NCBI GenBank assembly: GCA_903819975.1 | Contig: CAIJFI010000010.1 | Span: 62,001-126,000, forward strand | Source of the DNA: an uncultured Bacteroidota bacterium | Lineage (GTDB): Bacteria; Bacteroidota; Bacteroidia; Chitinophagales; Chitinophagaceae | Length of the DNA stretch: 64,000 nt | Direction of reading: 5' to 3' | Part shown: positions 52,802 through 61,343 of the stretch, in pieces | How positions within the stretch are numbered: position 1 is the stretch's first letter | Layout: every line of letters starts with the position of its first letter | Position numbers and translations under genes: made by a program | The notes under the pieces: generated by a model | The model's input: the letters and a program-made list of their open reading frames with translations, nothing else | Databases searched by the model: none | Told to the model about the DNA's origin: nothing

Positions 52802-52887
52802 GGTAGCTAGGTTTATAAGTACTCCAAATCTAACAAAAAAGTGGACATAAAGTGTATTTTTTGATAGCGCCGAGGGGCATTTTGGCT

Positions 52888-52895
52888 TACCTTTG
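52888..52895 (+). promoter_or_regulatory. -7 promoter box for aconitase
   Basis: TACCTTTG matches TAnnTTTG, 30 nt upstream of the ATG at 52926. Confidence 0.6.
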
Positions 52896-52925
52896 CGTCA
52901 GTTTTTAACACCAAAATATACAACT

Positions 52926-55193
52926 ATGGCTTTTGATATCGAAATGATCAAAAAATTGTATGCTGAAATGCCAGCAAAAGTGGATGCAGCTCGTAAAATG
53001 TTAGGTCGTCCATTGACTTTGTCAGAGAAAATTTTATTCTCCCATTTACATAGCGATCAAAAATTAGAAAGCTTCGCAAGAGGTGGTTCTTATGTTGATT
53101 TCGCACCAGACCGTGTAGCAATGCAAGATGCTACTGCGCAAATGGCATTATTACAATTTATGCAAGCTGGTCGTCCTAAAGTGGCTGTTCCAAGTACGGT
53201 ACATTGTGACCACTTAATCTCTGCAAAAGTAGAAGCAAAACAAGACTTACAAGTTGCAACAACAGAAAGTAAAGAGGTTTACGATTTCTTAGCTTCTGTT
53301 TCTAATAAATATGGTTTAGGTTTCTGGAAGCCAGGTGCAGGTATTATTCACCAAGTAGTTTTAGAAAACTATGCTTTCCCAGGTGGCATGATGATTGGTA
53401 CCGATTCTCACACAGTGAACGCTGGTGGTTTAGGTATGTTAGCAATTGGAGTTGGCGGTGCTGATGCTTGTGATGTAATGGCAGGATTAGCATGGGAATT
53501 AAAATGGCCTAAATTAATTGGTATCAAATTAACAGGAAAGTTAAACGGATGGACTGCTCCTAAGGATGTTATTTTAAAAGTTGCTGGTATCTTAACCGTA
53601 AAAGGTGGTACTGGTGCGATTGTAGAATATTTTGGTGAAGGTGCTACAAACATGAGCTGTACTGGTAAAGGAACTATTTGTAATATGGGTGCCGAAATTG
53701 GTGCCACTACTTCTACATTTGGTTACGATGCAAGTATGAGCCGTTATTTAACATCAACTGGACGTGCCGATGTAGCTGCTTTAGCGGATACCGTTGCAGA
53801 ACACTTAACTGCAGATGCTGAAGTTTATGCAGATCCAACAAAATATTTTGACGAAGTAATTGAAATAGATTTAAATACATTAGAGCCACATTTAAACGGA
53901 CCGTTCACTCCAGATTTAGCGACTCCTATTTCTAAAATGAAAGAGGTAGCTGCTGCAAACGGATGGCCTACAAAAGTAGAAGTTGGTTTAATTGGTAGTT
54001 GTACGAACTCTTCATACGAAGATATTAGCCGTGCAGTAAGCTTAGCAAAACAAGTAGCTCAAAAAGGTTTGACTACAAAAGCAGAATACATGATCACGCC
54101 AGGTTCTGAGCAAGTTAGATACACTATTGAAAGAGATGGTTTCTTAGACGTGTTCAGCCAAATTGGTGCAAAAGTATTTGCAAACGCATGTGGACCTTGT
54201 ATTGGCATGTGGGAGCGTGTAGGTGCTGAGAAAAAAGAAAAAAATACCATCGTACATTCTTTCAACAGAAACTTTGCAAAGCGTGCTGACGGTAATCCAA
54301 ATACATATGCATTTGTTGCATCTCCTGAGATTGTAACAGCATTAGCTATTGCAGGTGATTTAACTTTCAATCCGCTAACTGACACGTTAACTAATGATAA
54401 AGGCGAACAAGTAATGTTAGATGCACCAACTGGTGATGAATTACCAACAAAAGGTTTCGCAGTAGAAGATGCTGGATTCCAAGCACCAGCCGAAGATGGT
54501 TCTAAAGTAGTAGTAGCGGTTGATCCAACATCAAAGCGTTTACAATTATTAGATCCATTTGCAGCATGGGAAGGAACTGATTTAAAATCTTTAAGATTGT
54601 TAATTAAAGCAAAAGGAAAATGTACAACGGATCATATTTCTATGGCAGGTCCATGGTTAAAGTTCCGCGGTCACTTAGATAATATCTCTAATAACTTATT
54701 AATTGGTGCTGTTAACTTCTTTAACGAGAAAACAGACAACGTTAAGAGTCAAATTAATGGCAACTACGATACAGTTCCTAATACACAAAGAGCTTACAAA
54801 GCTGCTGGTGTTGGAACAATTGTAGTGGGTGATGAAAACTACGGAGAAGGTAGTTCTCGTGAGCACGCTGCAATGGAGCCAAGACATTTAGGTGTACGTG
54901 TAGTATTAACTAAATCATTTGCGCGTATTCATGAAACCAACTTGAAAAAGCAAGGTATGTTGGCTTTAACTTTTGCAGACAAAGCCGACTACGATAAAAT
55001 TCAAGAAGACGATAGCATTGATGTAACTGGCTTAACAAGCTTCGCTCCAGGTACTCCGTTAACTTTAGTGTTAACGCACAAAGACGGAAGCGCTGATACT
55101 ATTAAAGCAAACCATACTTATAACCAACAACAAATTGAGTGGTTTAAAGCAGGTGGTGCATTAAATATCATCAGAAAGCAAGTAGCTGGATAA
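52926..55193 (+). CDS. acnA: Aconitate hydratase
   Basis: A 755-aa TCA-cycle enzyme of the mitochondrial-like aconitase group. The cluster cysteines are in [14 protein letters not shown] and [15 protein letters not shown]. Substrate-binding motifs are [22 protein letters not shown] and [22 protein letters not shown] 11 codons upstream overlaps the promoter and is rejected. The codon pattern looks unusually uniform compared with neighbours, consistent with high expression. Whether to call it acnA or another aconitase class is a naming matter. Confidence 0.95.
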   Translation: MAFDIEMIKKLYAEMPAKVDAARKMLGRPLTLSEKILFSHLHSDQKLESFARGGSYVDFAPDRVAMQDATAQMALLQFMQAGRPKVAVPSTVHCDHLISAKVEAKQDLQVATTESKEVYDFLASVSNKYGLGFWKPGAGIIHQVVLENYAFPGGMMIGTDSHTVNAGGLGMLAIGVGGADACDVMAGLAWELKWPKLIGIKLTGKLNGWTAPKDVILKVAGILTVKGGTGAIVEYFGEGATNMSCTGKGTICNMGAEIGATTSTFGYDASMSRYLTSTGRADVAALADTVAEHLTADAEVYADPTKYFDEVIEIDLNTLEPHLNGPFTPDLATPISKMKEVAAANGWPTKVEVGLIGSCTNSSYEDISRAVSLAKQVAQKGLTTKAEYMITPGSEQVRYTIERDGFLDVFSQIGAKVFANACGPCIGMWERVGAEKKEKNTIVHSFNRNFAKRADGNPNTYAFVASPEIVTALAIAGDLTFNPLTDTLTNDKGEQVMLDAPTGDELPTKGFAVEDAGFQAPAEDGSKVVVAVDPTSKRLQLLDPFAAWEGTDLKSLRLLIKAKGKCTTDHISMAGPWLKFRGHLDNISNNLLIGAVNFFNEKTDNVKSQINGNYDTVPNTQRAYKAAGVGTIVVGDENYGEGSSREHAAMEPRHLGVRVVLTKSFARIHETNLKKQGMLALTFADKADYDKIQEDDSIDVTGLTSFAPGTPLTLVLTHKDGSADTIKANHTYNQQQIEWFKAGGALNIIRKQVAG

Positions 55194-55248
55194 TATTTTT
55201 ATTGCTTTTATAAAATAAAAACATAATAAATATTCTCTTAAGATTTTC

Positions 55249-55281
55249 AAAATACCTCTGATAACTCAGAGGTATTTTTTT
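55249..55281 (+). terminator. Terminator after aconitase
   Basis: AAAATACCTCTGA (55249-55261) pairs perfectly with TCAGAGGTATTTT (55266-55278) around a TAAC loop, with more T residues after it. It ends just before the next gene's promoter box. Confidence 0.88.
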
Positions 55282-55289
55282 TACCTTTA
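55282..55289 (+). promoter_or_regulatory. Probable -7 box before the Gfo/Idh gene, leaderless
   Basis: TACCTTTA resembles TAnnTTTG (last base A) and ends 4 nt before the ATG at 55294, immediately after the aconitase terminator T run. If used, the mRNA is leaderless. Confidence 0.4.
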
Positions 55290-55293
55290 ATAC

Positions 55294-56331
55294 ATGATAA
55301 ACACAGCACTAGTATCCTTTGGCATGAGCGGAAAAGTTTTCCATGCTCCCTTTATTTCAATCAATCCAAATTACAATTTGATTGGCAGTTGGGAAAGGTC
55401 TTCAAAAAATATAGAAGCAGCCTACCCTGGCACTAAATCTTACAATAGCTACGAGGAATTATTAGCAGATTCAAATATTGATTTGGTGGTGGTGAATAGT
55501 CCCAATGATTCACATTATGCTTATGTAAAAAGTGCATTACTTGCAGGCAAACACGTAGTATGTGAAAAGGCATTTACCAATACTTCGGCCGAGGCAAAAG
55601 AATTAGACGAGCTGGCACAAAAGAAAGGATTAAAATTAGCCGTATATCAAAACAGAAGATATGATGCGGATTTTTTAACCTTACAAAAATTAATTAAAGC
55701 GGATGAAATTGGCGATTTATTAGATGTACAAATTTCATTTGAAAGATATCGTACCACATTAAGTCCAAAGAAACATAAGGAAGCTGTAACACCAGGTGCA
55801 GGCCTGTTATACGACTTAGGTCCACATTTGGTAGACCAAGCTTTGGTATTATCTGGCATGCCTTTAGCGGTATTTGCTGACATTAGAATCATAAGAAAGG
55901 TTTCCTTAGTAGATGATTATTTTACTATGATTTTATATTATCCAAGTCATCGTATCACATTAACAAGTGGCATGGTATTTATGACTCAATTACCAGGCTA
56001 TAAAGTTTACGGGAGCAAAGGAAGTTTTATCAAAAACAGATCCGATATACAAGAAGCTGAATTAATTGCAGGTAAAATACCTAATACTGCTAATTGGGGT
56101 GAGGAAGCAGCCGAGGATTATGGCATGCTATACACGGACCATAATGGTCTTATTACAAATCGAATAGTACCAAGTGTTCCAGGCAATTATGGAGTGTTCT
56201 ATGAAAAAATGGCCGATGCTATTTTAAACAATGCACCAGTTCCTACTACTGCACAAGAAGGCACCAATATTATTCGTGTATTAGAAGCAGCACGAAATAG
56301 TGCATTTAATAAGAGAGTTGTAGGTATTTAA
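55294..56331 (+). CDS. Gfo/Idh/MocA-family oxidoreductase
   Basis: A 345-aa NAD(P)-dependent dehydrogenase. The nucleotide loop ALVSFGMSGKVFHAPF opens the protein, and EKAFTNTSAEAKELDELA carries the EKP-equivalent lysine. The C-terminal domain has YDLGPHLVDQALVLSG, with the DxGxHxxD catalytic pattern. It resembles YdgJ/YvaA-like sugar or inositol dehydrogenases. Substrate unknown. The 28-nt gap to the next gene suggests co-transcription. Confidence 0.88.
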   Translation: MINTALVSFGMSGKVFHAPFISINPNYNLIGSWERSSKNIEAAYPGTKSYNSYEELLADSNIDLVVVNSPNDSHYAYVKSALLAGKHVVCEKAFTNTSAEAKELDELAQKKGLKLAVYQNRRYDADFLTLQKLIKADEIGDLLDVQISFERYRTTLSPKKHKEAVTPGAGLLYDLGPHLVDQALVLSGMPLAVFADIRIIRKVSLVDDYFTMILYYPSHRITLTSGMVFMTQLPGYKVYGSKGSFIKNRSDIQEAELIAGKIPNTANWGEEAAEDYGMLYTDHNGLITNRIVPSVPGNYGVFYEKMADAILNNAPVPTTAQEGTNIIRVLEAARNSAFNKRVVGI

Positions 56332-56358
56332 TTAAATAATCGTATTCGAAAATACCAA

Positions 56359-57030
56359 ATGGCGCACCCCTACTTAACCGCAATTAAAAAAATATATGCA
56401 GCCAACGGCGACGCAACTATTGCAAAAGGTGCAAAAGCTTATTTGCTCAATCAATTTGAGTTTTATGGCATTAAAACACCCTTAAGAAGACAAATTTGCA
56501 AGGCGTTTTATAAAGCCAACCCTATAAAGGATCATAACGAGTTAAGCGCCCTCATAAAAGAATGCTTTGCAGAGCCGCAAAGAGAATTGCATTATTTTGC
56601 CATTGAACTATTAGGACATCATAAAAAATTATGGTCCAAAAAAACATTGCCGCTGATTGAATGGATGATTACACATAATAGTTGGTGGGACTCAGTGGAT
56701 AGCACCAATACCCATGTGATTGGTAAATTCTTTTTAGCCTACCCGGAATATATAAATGAGTATACTTTTAAATGGAACCGTTCTAGTAACAAATGGTTAC
56801 AAAGAATGAGTATTTTATTTCAGTTGATGTATAAAAAGCAAACTAACACTGCTCTACTTACAGAATACATTGAGCATACACAATTAGAAGAAGATTTTTT
56901 TATTCGCAAAGCCATTGGCTGGGCACTACGTAGTTATGCAAACACAGATGCAAAATGGGTGGTGAAATTTGTTAAGGCACATCCGCAGCTTTCTAACTTG
57001 TCCAAACGCGAAGCGCTAAAGCATCAGTAA
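56359..57030 (+). CDS. DNA alkylation repair protein, AlkD-like
   Basis: A 223-aa HEAT-like helical repeat protein. It shows FEFYGIKTPLRRQICKAF near the N-terminus, ELHYFAIELLGHHKKLW, HNSWWDSVDSTNTHVIGKF, FKWNRSSNKWLQRMSILFQL and DFFIRKAIGWALRSYA, the AlkD pattern for 3-methyladenine/7-methylguanine glycosylase. It ends SKREALKHQ. The last 24 bases of the gene and the adjoining downstream bases are duplicated 67 bp downstream. Confidence 0.88.
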   Translation: MAHPYLTAIKKIYAANGDATIAKGAKAYLLNQFEFYGIKTPLRRQICKAFYKANPIKDHNELSALIKECFAEPQRELHYFAIELLGHHKKLWSKKTLPLIEWMITHNSWWDSVDSTNTHVIGKFFLAYPEYINEYTFKWNRSSNKWLQRMSILFQLMYKKQTNTALLTEYIEHTQLEEDFFIRKAIGWALRSYANTDAKWVVKFVKAHPQLSNLSKREALKHQ

Positions 57031-57034
57031 AGTT
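57007..57034 (+). repeat. 28-bp direct repeat, copy 1 (end of the AlkD-like gene)
   Basis: CGCGAAGCGCTAAAGCATCA (first 20 bases) and 8 more bases spanning the stop codon recur at 57074-57101 with one mismatch (A/G at the twelfth base). Confidence 0.8.
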
Positions 57035-57073
57035 TATTGAGTCTTTAATATTTTATAAAAGACGAAATAAACG

Positions 57074-57101
57074 CGCGAAGCGCTGAAGCATCAGTAAAGT
57101 T
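57074..57101 (+). repeat. 28-bp direct repeat, copy 2
   Basis: Copy of 57007-57034 with one mismatch, in the intergenic region 67 bp after the first. It looks like a local tandem duplication of the AlkD-like gene's 3' end. Confidence 0.8.
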
Positions 57102-57113
57102 ATAAAAATAAAA

Positions 57114-57136
57114 AAGCCCCGATTAAATCGAGGCTT
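57114..57136 (-). terminator. Terminator after the transaldolase gene
   Basis: On the minus strand AAGCCTCGATTT.. folds with AATCGGGGCTT (10-bp arms with one mismatch), followed by TTTTTATTTTT. It is correctly oriented for the transaldolase gene ending at 57179. Confidence 0.7.
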
Positions 57137-57178
57137 CTATTATTCGTTAACAAATGTTATCGCTTATTATTTCTATGA

Positions 57179-57829
57179 CTACATTTTCTTAGCATCTTCC
57201 AAAAACTTCGCTAAGCCAATATCAGTTAAAGGATGTTTTAACAATCCTAGGATAGAATCCAAAGGACAAGTACAAACATCAGCACCTGCTTCGGCAGCCT
57301 TTACAATATGTAAAGCATTACGAATAGAGGCTGCTAATATTTGAGAGGTAAACCCTTGTACATCATATATGTGACGGATTTGGCTAATCAATTCCATACC
57401 ATCCCAAGAGCTATCGTCAATACGACCAATAAATGGAGACACATAGGTAGCTCCTGCTTTTGCAGCTAAAATAGCTTGGCCAGCAGAAAATATCAAAGTA
57501 CAGTTGGTACGGATACCGTTGTCGGTAAACCATTTGATTGCTTTAATACCATCTTTAATCATTGGCACTTTCACAACAATGTTTGGATGAATTGCAGCTA
57601 ATTTCTTTCCTTCTTCCACCATCGTAGCAAAGTCAGTAGACAATACTTCGGCACTGATATCTCCATCTACAATTTCGCAAATAGCTTTATAATGTGCAGC
57701 AATTGCAGCTTCCCCTTTAACGCCCACTTGTGCCATTAAAGAAGGATTGGTTGTAACACCATCCAAGATGCCTAATTCATTTGCTTCTTTGATTTGAGCT
57801 AAATTACCAGTGTCGATAAAAAATTTCAT
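57179..57829 (-). CDS. Transaldolase / fructose-6-phosphate aldolase family
   Basis: A 216-aa short transaldolase (MipB/TalC subfamily). It shows FIDTGNLAQIKEANELGILDGVTTNPSL, the Schiff-base lysine in IVVKVPMI (about residue 85), NCTLIFSAGQAILAAKAGATYVSPFIGR and ILAASIRNALHI. The length fits fructose-6-phosphate aldolase and short transaldolases; the two cannot be separated safely by eye. It begins 41 nt after the 4.5S RNA terminator, on the same strand. Confidence 0.92.
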   Translation of the reverse strand: MKFFIDTGNLAQIKEANELGILDGVTTNPSLMAQVGVKGEAAIAAHYKAICEIVDGDISAEVLSTDFATMVEEGKKLAAIHPNIVVKVPMIKDGIKAIKWFTDNGIRTNCTLIFSAGQAILAAKAGATYVSPFIGRIDDSSWDGMELISQIRHIYDVQGFTSQILAASIRNALHIVKAAEAGADVCTCPLDSILGLLKHPLTDIGLAKFLEDAKKM

Positions 57830-57870
57830 ATTGGTCGGTTTATAGTTGAAAAAGTCTTTTTAAAAACAAA

Positions 57871-57896
57871 TGCCACTTTAATAATAAAAAGTGGCA
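57871..57896 (-). terminator. Terminator overlapping the 3' end of the 4.5S RNA
   Basis: On the minus strand TGCCACTTT (57888-57896) pairs with AAAGTGGCA (57871-57879) around an 8-base loop, followed by TTTGTTTTTA. The first stem bases are the last bases of the SRP RNA closing helix. Confidence 0.75.
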
Positions 57897-57986
57897 GGCT
57901 ACTCACATCGCACCGCTCAACCGCTTATCCTTGCTACATTCCTGTCCTGGGGAGTTTCAGCAGGAGCTGGTCGTGTAAGACCTGCC
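57893..57986 (-). ncRNA. ffs: Signal recognition particle RNA (4.5S, small bacterial type)
   Basis: On the minus strand the RNA begins GGCAGG and ends CCTGCC, which pair to close it. The apical domain reads CAGG-ACA-GGAA-TGT-AGCA, which is the conserved symmetric loop (CAGG/AGCA) capped by a GGAA tetraloop, the Ffh-binding site. The length of about 94 nt fits the small bacterial SRP RNA. A promoter box lies 4-5 nt upstream and a terminator follows. Confidence 0.87.
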
Positions 57987-57990
57987 GGTG

Positions 57991-57998
57991 CAAATGTA
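57991..57998 (-). promoter_or_regulatory. -7 promoter box for the 4.5S RNA
   Basis: TACATTTG on the minus strand matches TAnnTTTG; transcription would begin 4-6 nt later, at the start of the RNA. Confidence 0.65.
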
Positions 57999-58060
57999 GT
58001 AAAATTGAGGGGATTAAAAAAGCGTAATTAAACCCTAATTAGGATACAATTAGATGCATT

Positions 58061-59335
58061 TTATCGCCAATTCTGCTTGGAATTGATACTAGCATAGCCT
58101 ACTAATTGGTCATTTCTTGCCCCTGGTGAACGATAATAAACAAATACACCGTAATTATTCTCAGCTTCGGTATGACTGCCCTCGGTTTCTGCAAAATCTT
58201 CCATATCGTTGGGGTCAATTTTATCTCTTAAAATATAACAATAGCTATAATAACCTTGTTTTAGTAAGAGTCTTTTTTGATAAACACCAAGCTTTGCATC
58301 AAAATGCATTTCTGCATTTGCATCCAATGTATTATTAGTAAGTGCACCGGCTAAATACAATTTCTGATAAGCAAATGGAATATTGTCTTTTGGAATATAG
58401 GTGAATACTACCTGTGCGTAATCATTTTGATTTTCGCTCTGCAAAGACTCTGTATTCATTATTAATAATCCACCATTCAAATCATTGAAACTGTTATATA
58501 ATAAATTTGATCTGGACAAATCTGGCTTTACCGAAATTAAAGGAGTCAATGCTTTGTTATTTATCTCCGCAATTCTATCCGATCTTAAACTTAAACTTTG
58601 TAAATCCAACCATCTAAACTCATTTCCTGCAGGAAATATCAATTCGGATTCATTGTTAAATTCAAGTATCGTATTACGTATAAAACTAGGCGTAGCAACA
58701 ACCTTAGCATCATGATATCGATTATTTTGAACCACCCTAACTGTTAATTGGTCATTTTGAAAAGAGGGTATATTTTTCACATCCACATTCACTTTTATTT
58801 GTTGATGCGTTTTGGAAATAGCACCCTCAAATGGTTCATTTACTAAAGCAGCAACATTTGCAATATCTTCAACCACATAAAATCGATTGGTAAAAACAAT
58901 ATCCTCTTTATTCCCATCCTTATACACTTTCAAAATATAATTTCCAGAAAGTTTTGGACTACAATTGGAATTGGGAAAAGTAAATTCATAATGAAAATAC
59001 TTTTGACTCGAAATTGATGAAACCAAAAAATTATTAATTTTATTTTGATTGAACCCTCTTACATAATCAAAGTCATTTATTTCAATTGGATTCCAAATAC
59101 TATCAACTAACTCAATAGTGTAATAATAGTCCTGGTATTGCATTTTAAAATCATCAAAACTAATTAACAACGGGCTTGACCCATTTAAATGTAAAATGGG
59201 AGTTTCTAGGGGCTTGCCAACAGGAGCAATCATCACAGTATGAATGGAGGGGTCATAAACCTTATCAGGATTTTGCTGCGCATTGGCCCAGCAAGTAAAA
59301 AAGGTTAATACTAATATGCATGTGAACTTTCTCAT
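58061..59335 (-). CDS. DUF5103 protein (type IX secretion system plug domain)
   Basis: A 424-aa exported protein. The signal peptide is about 1-19 (ending ANA). The beta-rich DUF5103 domain follows, with YYYTIELVDSIWNPIEINDFDYVRGFN at about 70-96, then NNRYHDAKV and ISVKPDLSRSNLLYNSFND. Databases now call this the type IX secretion system plug protein domain. It suggests that the organism has a T9SS, although no other core T9SS gene is in this window. Confidence 0.85.
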   Translation of the reverse strand: MRKFTCILVLTFFTCWANAQQNPDKVYDPSIHTVMIAPVGKPLETPILHLNGSSPLLISFDDFKMQYQDYYYTIELVDSIWNPIEINDFDYVRGFNQNKINNFLVSSISSQKYFHYEFTFPNSNCSPKLSGNYILKVYKDGNKEDIVFTNRFYVVEDIANVAALVNEPFEGAISKTHQQIKVNVDVKNIPSFQNDQLTVRVVQNNRYHDAKVVATPSFIRNTILEFNNESELIFPAGNEFRWLDLQSLSLRSDRIAEINNKALTPLISVKPDLSRSNLLYNSFNDLNGGLLIMNTESLQSENQNDYAQVVFTYIPKDNIPFAYQKLYLAGALTNNTLDANAEMHFDAKLGVYQKRLLLKQGYYSYCYILRDKIDPNDMEDFAETEGSHTEAENNYGVFVYYRSPGARNDQLVGYASINSKQNWR

Positions 59336-59410
59336 TTAACCCACTATGTATTTGTTGATAACGAAACTAACTGATTAATCTAAATATATAAAGAGAAAAA
59401 AGTAGATTTG

Positions 59411-60607
59411 ATGAAAATTTACAAGTTGTCTGCTCCATTTGAAATAGCCAGGAAAATTAGTTTCCAAAAACAAAAAAGCTATACCCGTTTTATAGTAAGG
59501 CTATCTATTGCTGCAACTTCAATTAGTGTTGCTGCAATTATATTAACCTTGTCAATCGTAAATGGGTTTCAGGAAAGCATTTCAAATAAAGTGTTTCATT
59601 TTTGGGGTCATATTCGTATAGCCTCAGTTAGTGGTGCACCACTTGATAATATTGGCGATTCCTTATTGCATAATAATCCTAACATTGCTAGCATCACGCC
59701 ATTTGTGAATCAATCTTCCGTATTGGCTTATGGACAAGATATTGAAGGCGTAATGGTAAAAGGCCTACCAACTAATAACAATATTCCATTTTTAATTAAG
59801 GGCAAGGGAATTCAAAACAATAATGATAGTAATCGAAATTCAATTGTTATTTCAGATGCATTGGCTACCAAATTAAAGATACCATTGGATAGTAGTATCC
59901 GACTTTATTTTTTAAATAGTGGTGGTATACAACAACGTAGAATGAAAGTGGTTGGCATGTACCATTCAGGGATAGAGGAATATGACAGACAATTCGTAAT
60001 GGTAGATTTAAAAATGCTCCAACAATTAAACTATGATTCAAAACAAATTGAAGGGTATAGTATTAAGCTTAAAGACGGCGTCTCAATAGATACAGTAAAT
60101 GACGAGATTCAAAAAGTATTACCAAAAAATTGGGTATCCACAAGCATTGCAGAGTATTACCCTCAGATATTCGACTGGATTAATGTACAAACAGTAAACC
60201 GAGATGTCACAATCACGATACTGTTAATTATTGCCATTGTAAACCTATTAACCTGTTTGTTTATTTTAATGCTTGAAAGAGTTAATATGATTGGTACACT
60301 TACTGCCTTAGGTGCAACCCATGGTTTTATTAGGAAAGTGTTTCTATACCAGGCTAGTTTTATATGTTGGACTGGAATTGCAATAGGAACAATAATTGGT
60401 GTTGGCTTTTCTATTTTGCAGCAAAATTTTGGCTGGATACAACTAGACGAAACCGCTTACTTTATCAAAACCCTTCCTGTAAAATTGTACCCGATTCAAG
60501 TAGGTTGGGTGATAATTGGGACAGCAGTGATTAGCTATTTATCTTTCTTAATACCAACACTTTGGATTAAAAGAATTGCACCTGCAAAAGCAATTAAATT
60601 TGACTAA
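59411..60607 (+). CDS. ABC transporter permease, FtsX/LolCE-like
   Basis: A 398-aa inner-membrane protein. A first membrane segment is at about 30-52 (IAATSISVAAIILTLSIVNGFQ). A large periplasmic domain spans about 53-265, and three C-terminal segments follow (about 272-292, 318-340, 365-388), matching the MacB/LolE topology. Many Bacteroidota have such an unpaired permease with the ATPase elsewhere. It may export or release lipoproteins or act in cell division; the sequence alone does not decide. The ATG at 59411 is preferred to an in-frame TTG at 59408. Confidence 0.85.
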   Translation: MKIYKLSAPFEIARKISFQKQKSYTRFIVRLSIAATSISVAAIILTLSIVNGFQESISNKVFHFWGHIRIASVSGAPLDNIGDSLLHNNPNIASITPFVNQSSVLAYGQDIEGVMVKGLPTNNNIPFLIKGKGIQNNNDSNRNSIVISDALATKLKIPLDSSIRLYFLNSGGIQQRRMKVVGMYHSGIEEYDRQFVMVDLKMLQQLNYDSKQIEGYSIKLKDGVSIDTVNDEIQKVLPKNWVSTSIAEYYPQIFDWINVQTVNRDVTITILLIIAIVNLLTCLFILMLERVNMIGTLTALGATHGFIRKVFLYQASFICWTGIAIGTIIGVGFSILQQNFGWIQLDETAYFIKTLPVKLYPIQVGWVIIGTAVISYLSFLIPTLWIKRIAPAKAIKFD

Positions 60608-60613
60608 TTGAAA

Positions 60614-61336
60614 CTATTGCTTCCAATGTGATAATACAATTCCAGTTGCAACAGCTGCATTTAAGGATTCAGCACCCCCAAAATTTGGAATTGATACAGC
60701 GTGTGTGATTAATGATTGTATAGGACTTCTGATACCCTTGGATTCATTTCCAATAACTAAAAAGCCATTAGTAGGTAATTTTTGGGTATAGATAGATGCT
60801 CCTGAAAGCAATGTGCCAATGACCGGCAATTTTTCCTTGGTAAGTATTTTTTCAACAGGAGCAATGTGAACCTTTACCCTAAAGCAACTTCCCATTGTAC
60901 TTTGAATCACTTTAGGATTGTATAAACCAGCAGTGTCATCTGTAACTAAAATATCAGTCAACCCAAACCAATCAGCAGTTCGTATAATAGTGCCAAGGTT
61001 TCCGGGATCCTGAATCCCATCCAATACCAATGTTAATTGCTTTGCATAATCAATTGGCGCAATATTTTGTTGCTTCTGTACAAGGGCAATTACCTGATTA
61101 GGGGTTTGTAAATGGCTTAATCTGCCTAACATGATATCATCAACTTCTTCTATATCTCCCCCACTATTCCCTAAATTTCCTTGCCATTCCTTAGTTGCGT
61201 ATATTTTTTCAATAACACATTTTGCCTTAATTGCTTCCTCCAACATCTTTGGCCCTTCAATTATATATACAGATTCTTGTGCCCAATGTTTTTTATGGGC
61301 AAAAGATTGAATATATTTGAGCTCATTCTTATTCAT
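60614..61336 (-). CDS. TrmH/SpoU-family RNA 2'-O-methyltransferase
   Basis: A 240-aa SPOUT enzyme. The N-terminal substrate-binding domain (about 1-85; YIIEGPKMLEEAI) and the knotted SpoU domain follow. Motifs are VLDGIQDPGNLGTIIRTADWFG, LVIGNESKGI and SIPNFGGAESLNAAVATGIVL. The target could be rRNA or tRNA. An ATG at 61345 (MKIMNKNE) is also in frame; the longer open frame beyond is not family-like. The start region overlaps that of the divergent barrel gene. Confidence 0.9.
   Translation of the reverse strand: MNKNELKYIQSFAHKKHWAQESVYIIEGPKMLEEAIKAKCVIEKIYATKEWQGNLGNSGGDIEEVDDIMLGRLSHLQTPNQVIALVQKQQNIAPIDYAKQLTLVLDGIQDPGNLGTIIRTADWFGLTDILVTDDTAGLYNPKVIQSTMGSCFRVKVHIAPVEKILTKEKLPVIGTLLSGASIYTQKLPTNGFLVIGNESKGIRSPIQSLITHAVSIPNFGGAESLNAAVATGIVLSHWKQ
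61312..61319 (+). promoter_or_regulatory. -7 promoter box for the BamA/TamA-like gene
   Basis: TATATTTG matches TAnnTTTG, 24 nt before the ATG at 61344. It lies inside the first codons of the oppositely transcribed methyltransferase gene. Confidence 0.5.
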
Positions 61337-61343
61337 AATTTTC

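Noticed and set aside
59403..59410. TAGATTTG directly abutting the ATG of the FtsX-type permease, as a promoter
   Set aside because: Initiation 4-7 nt after the box would fall inside the coding sequence, and no good downstream start codon exists.
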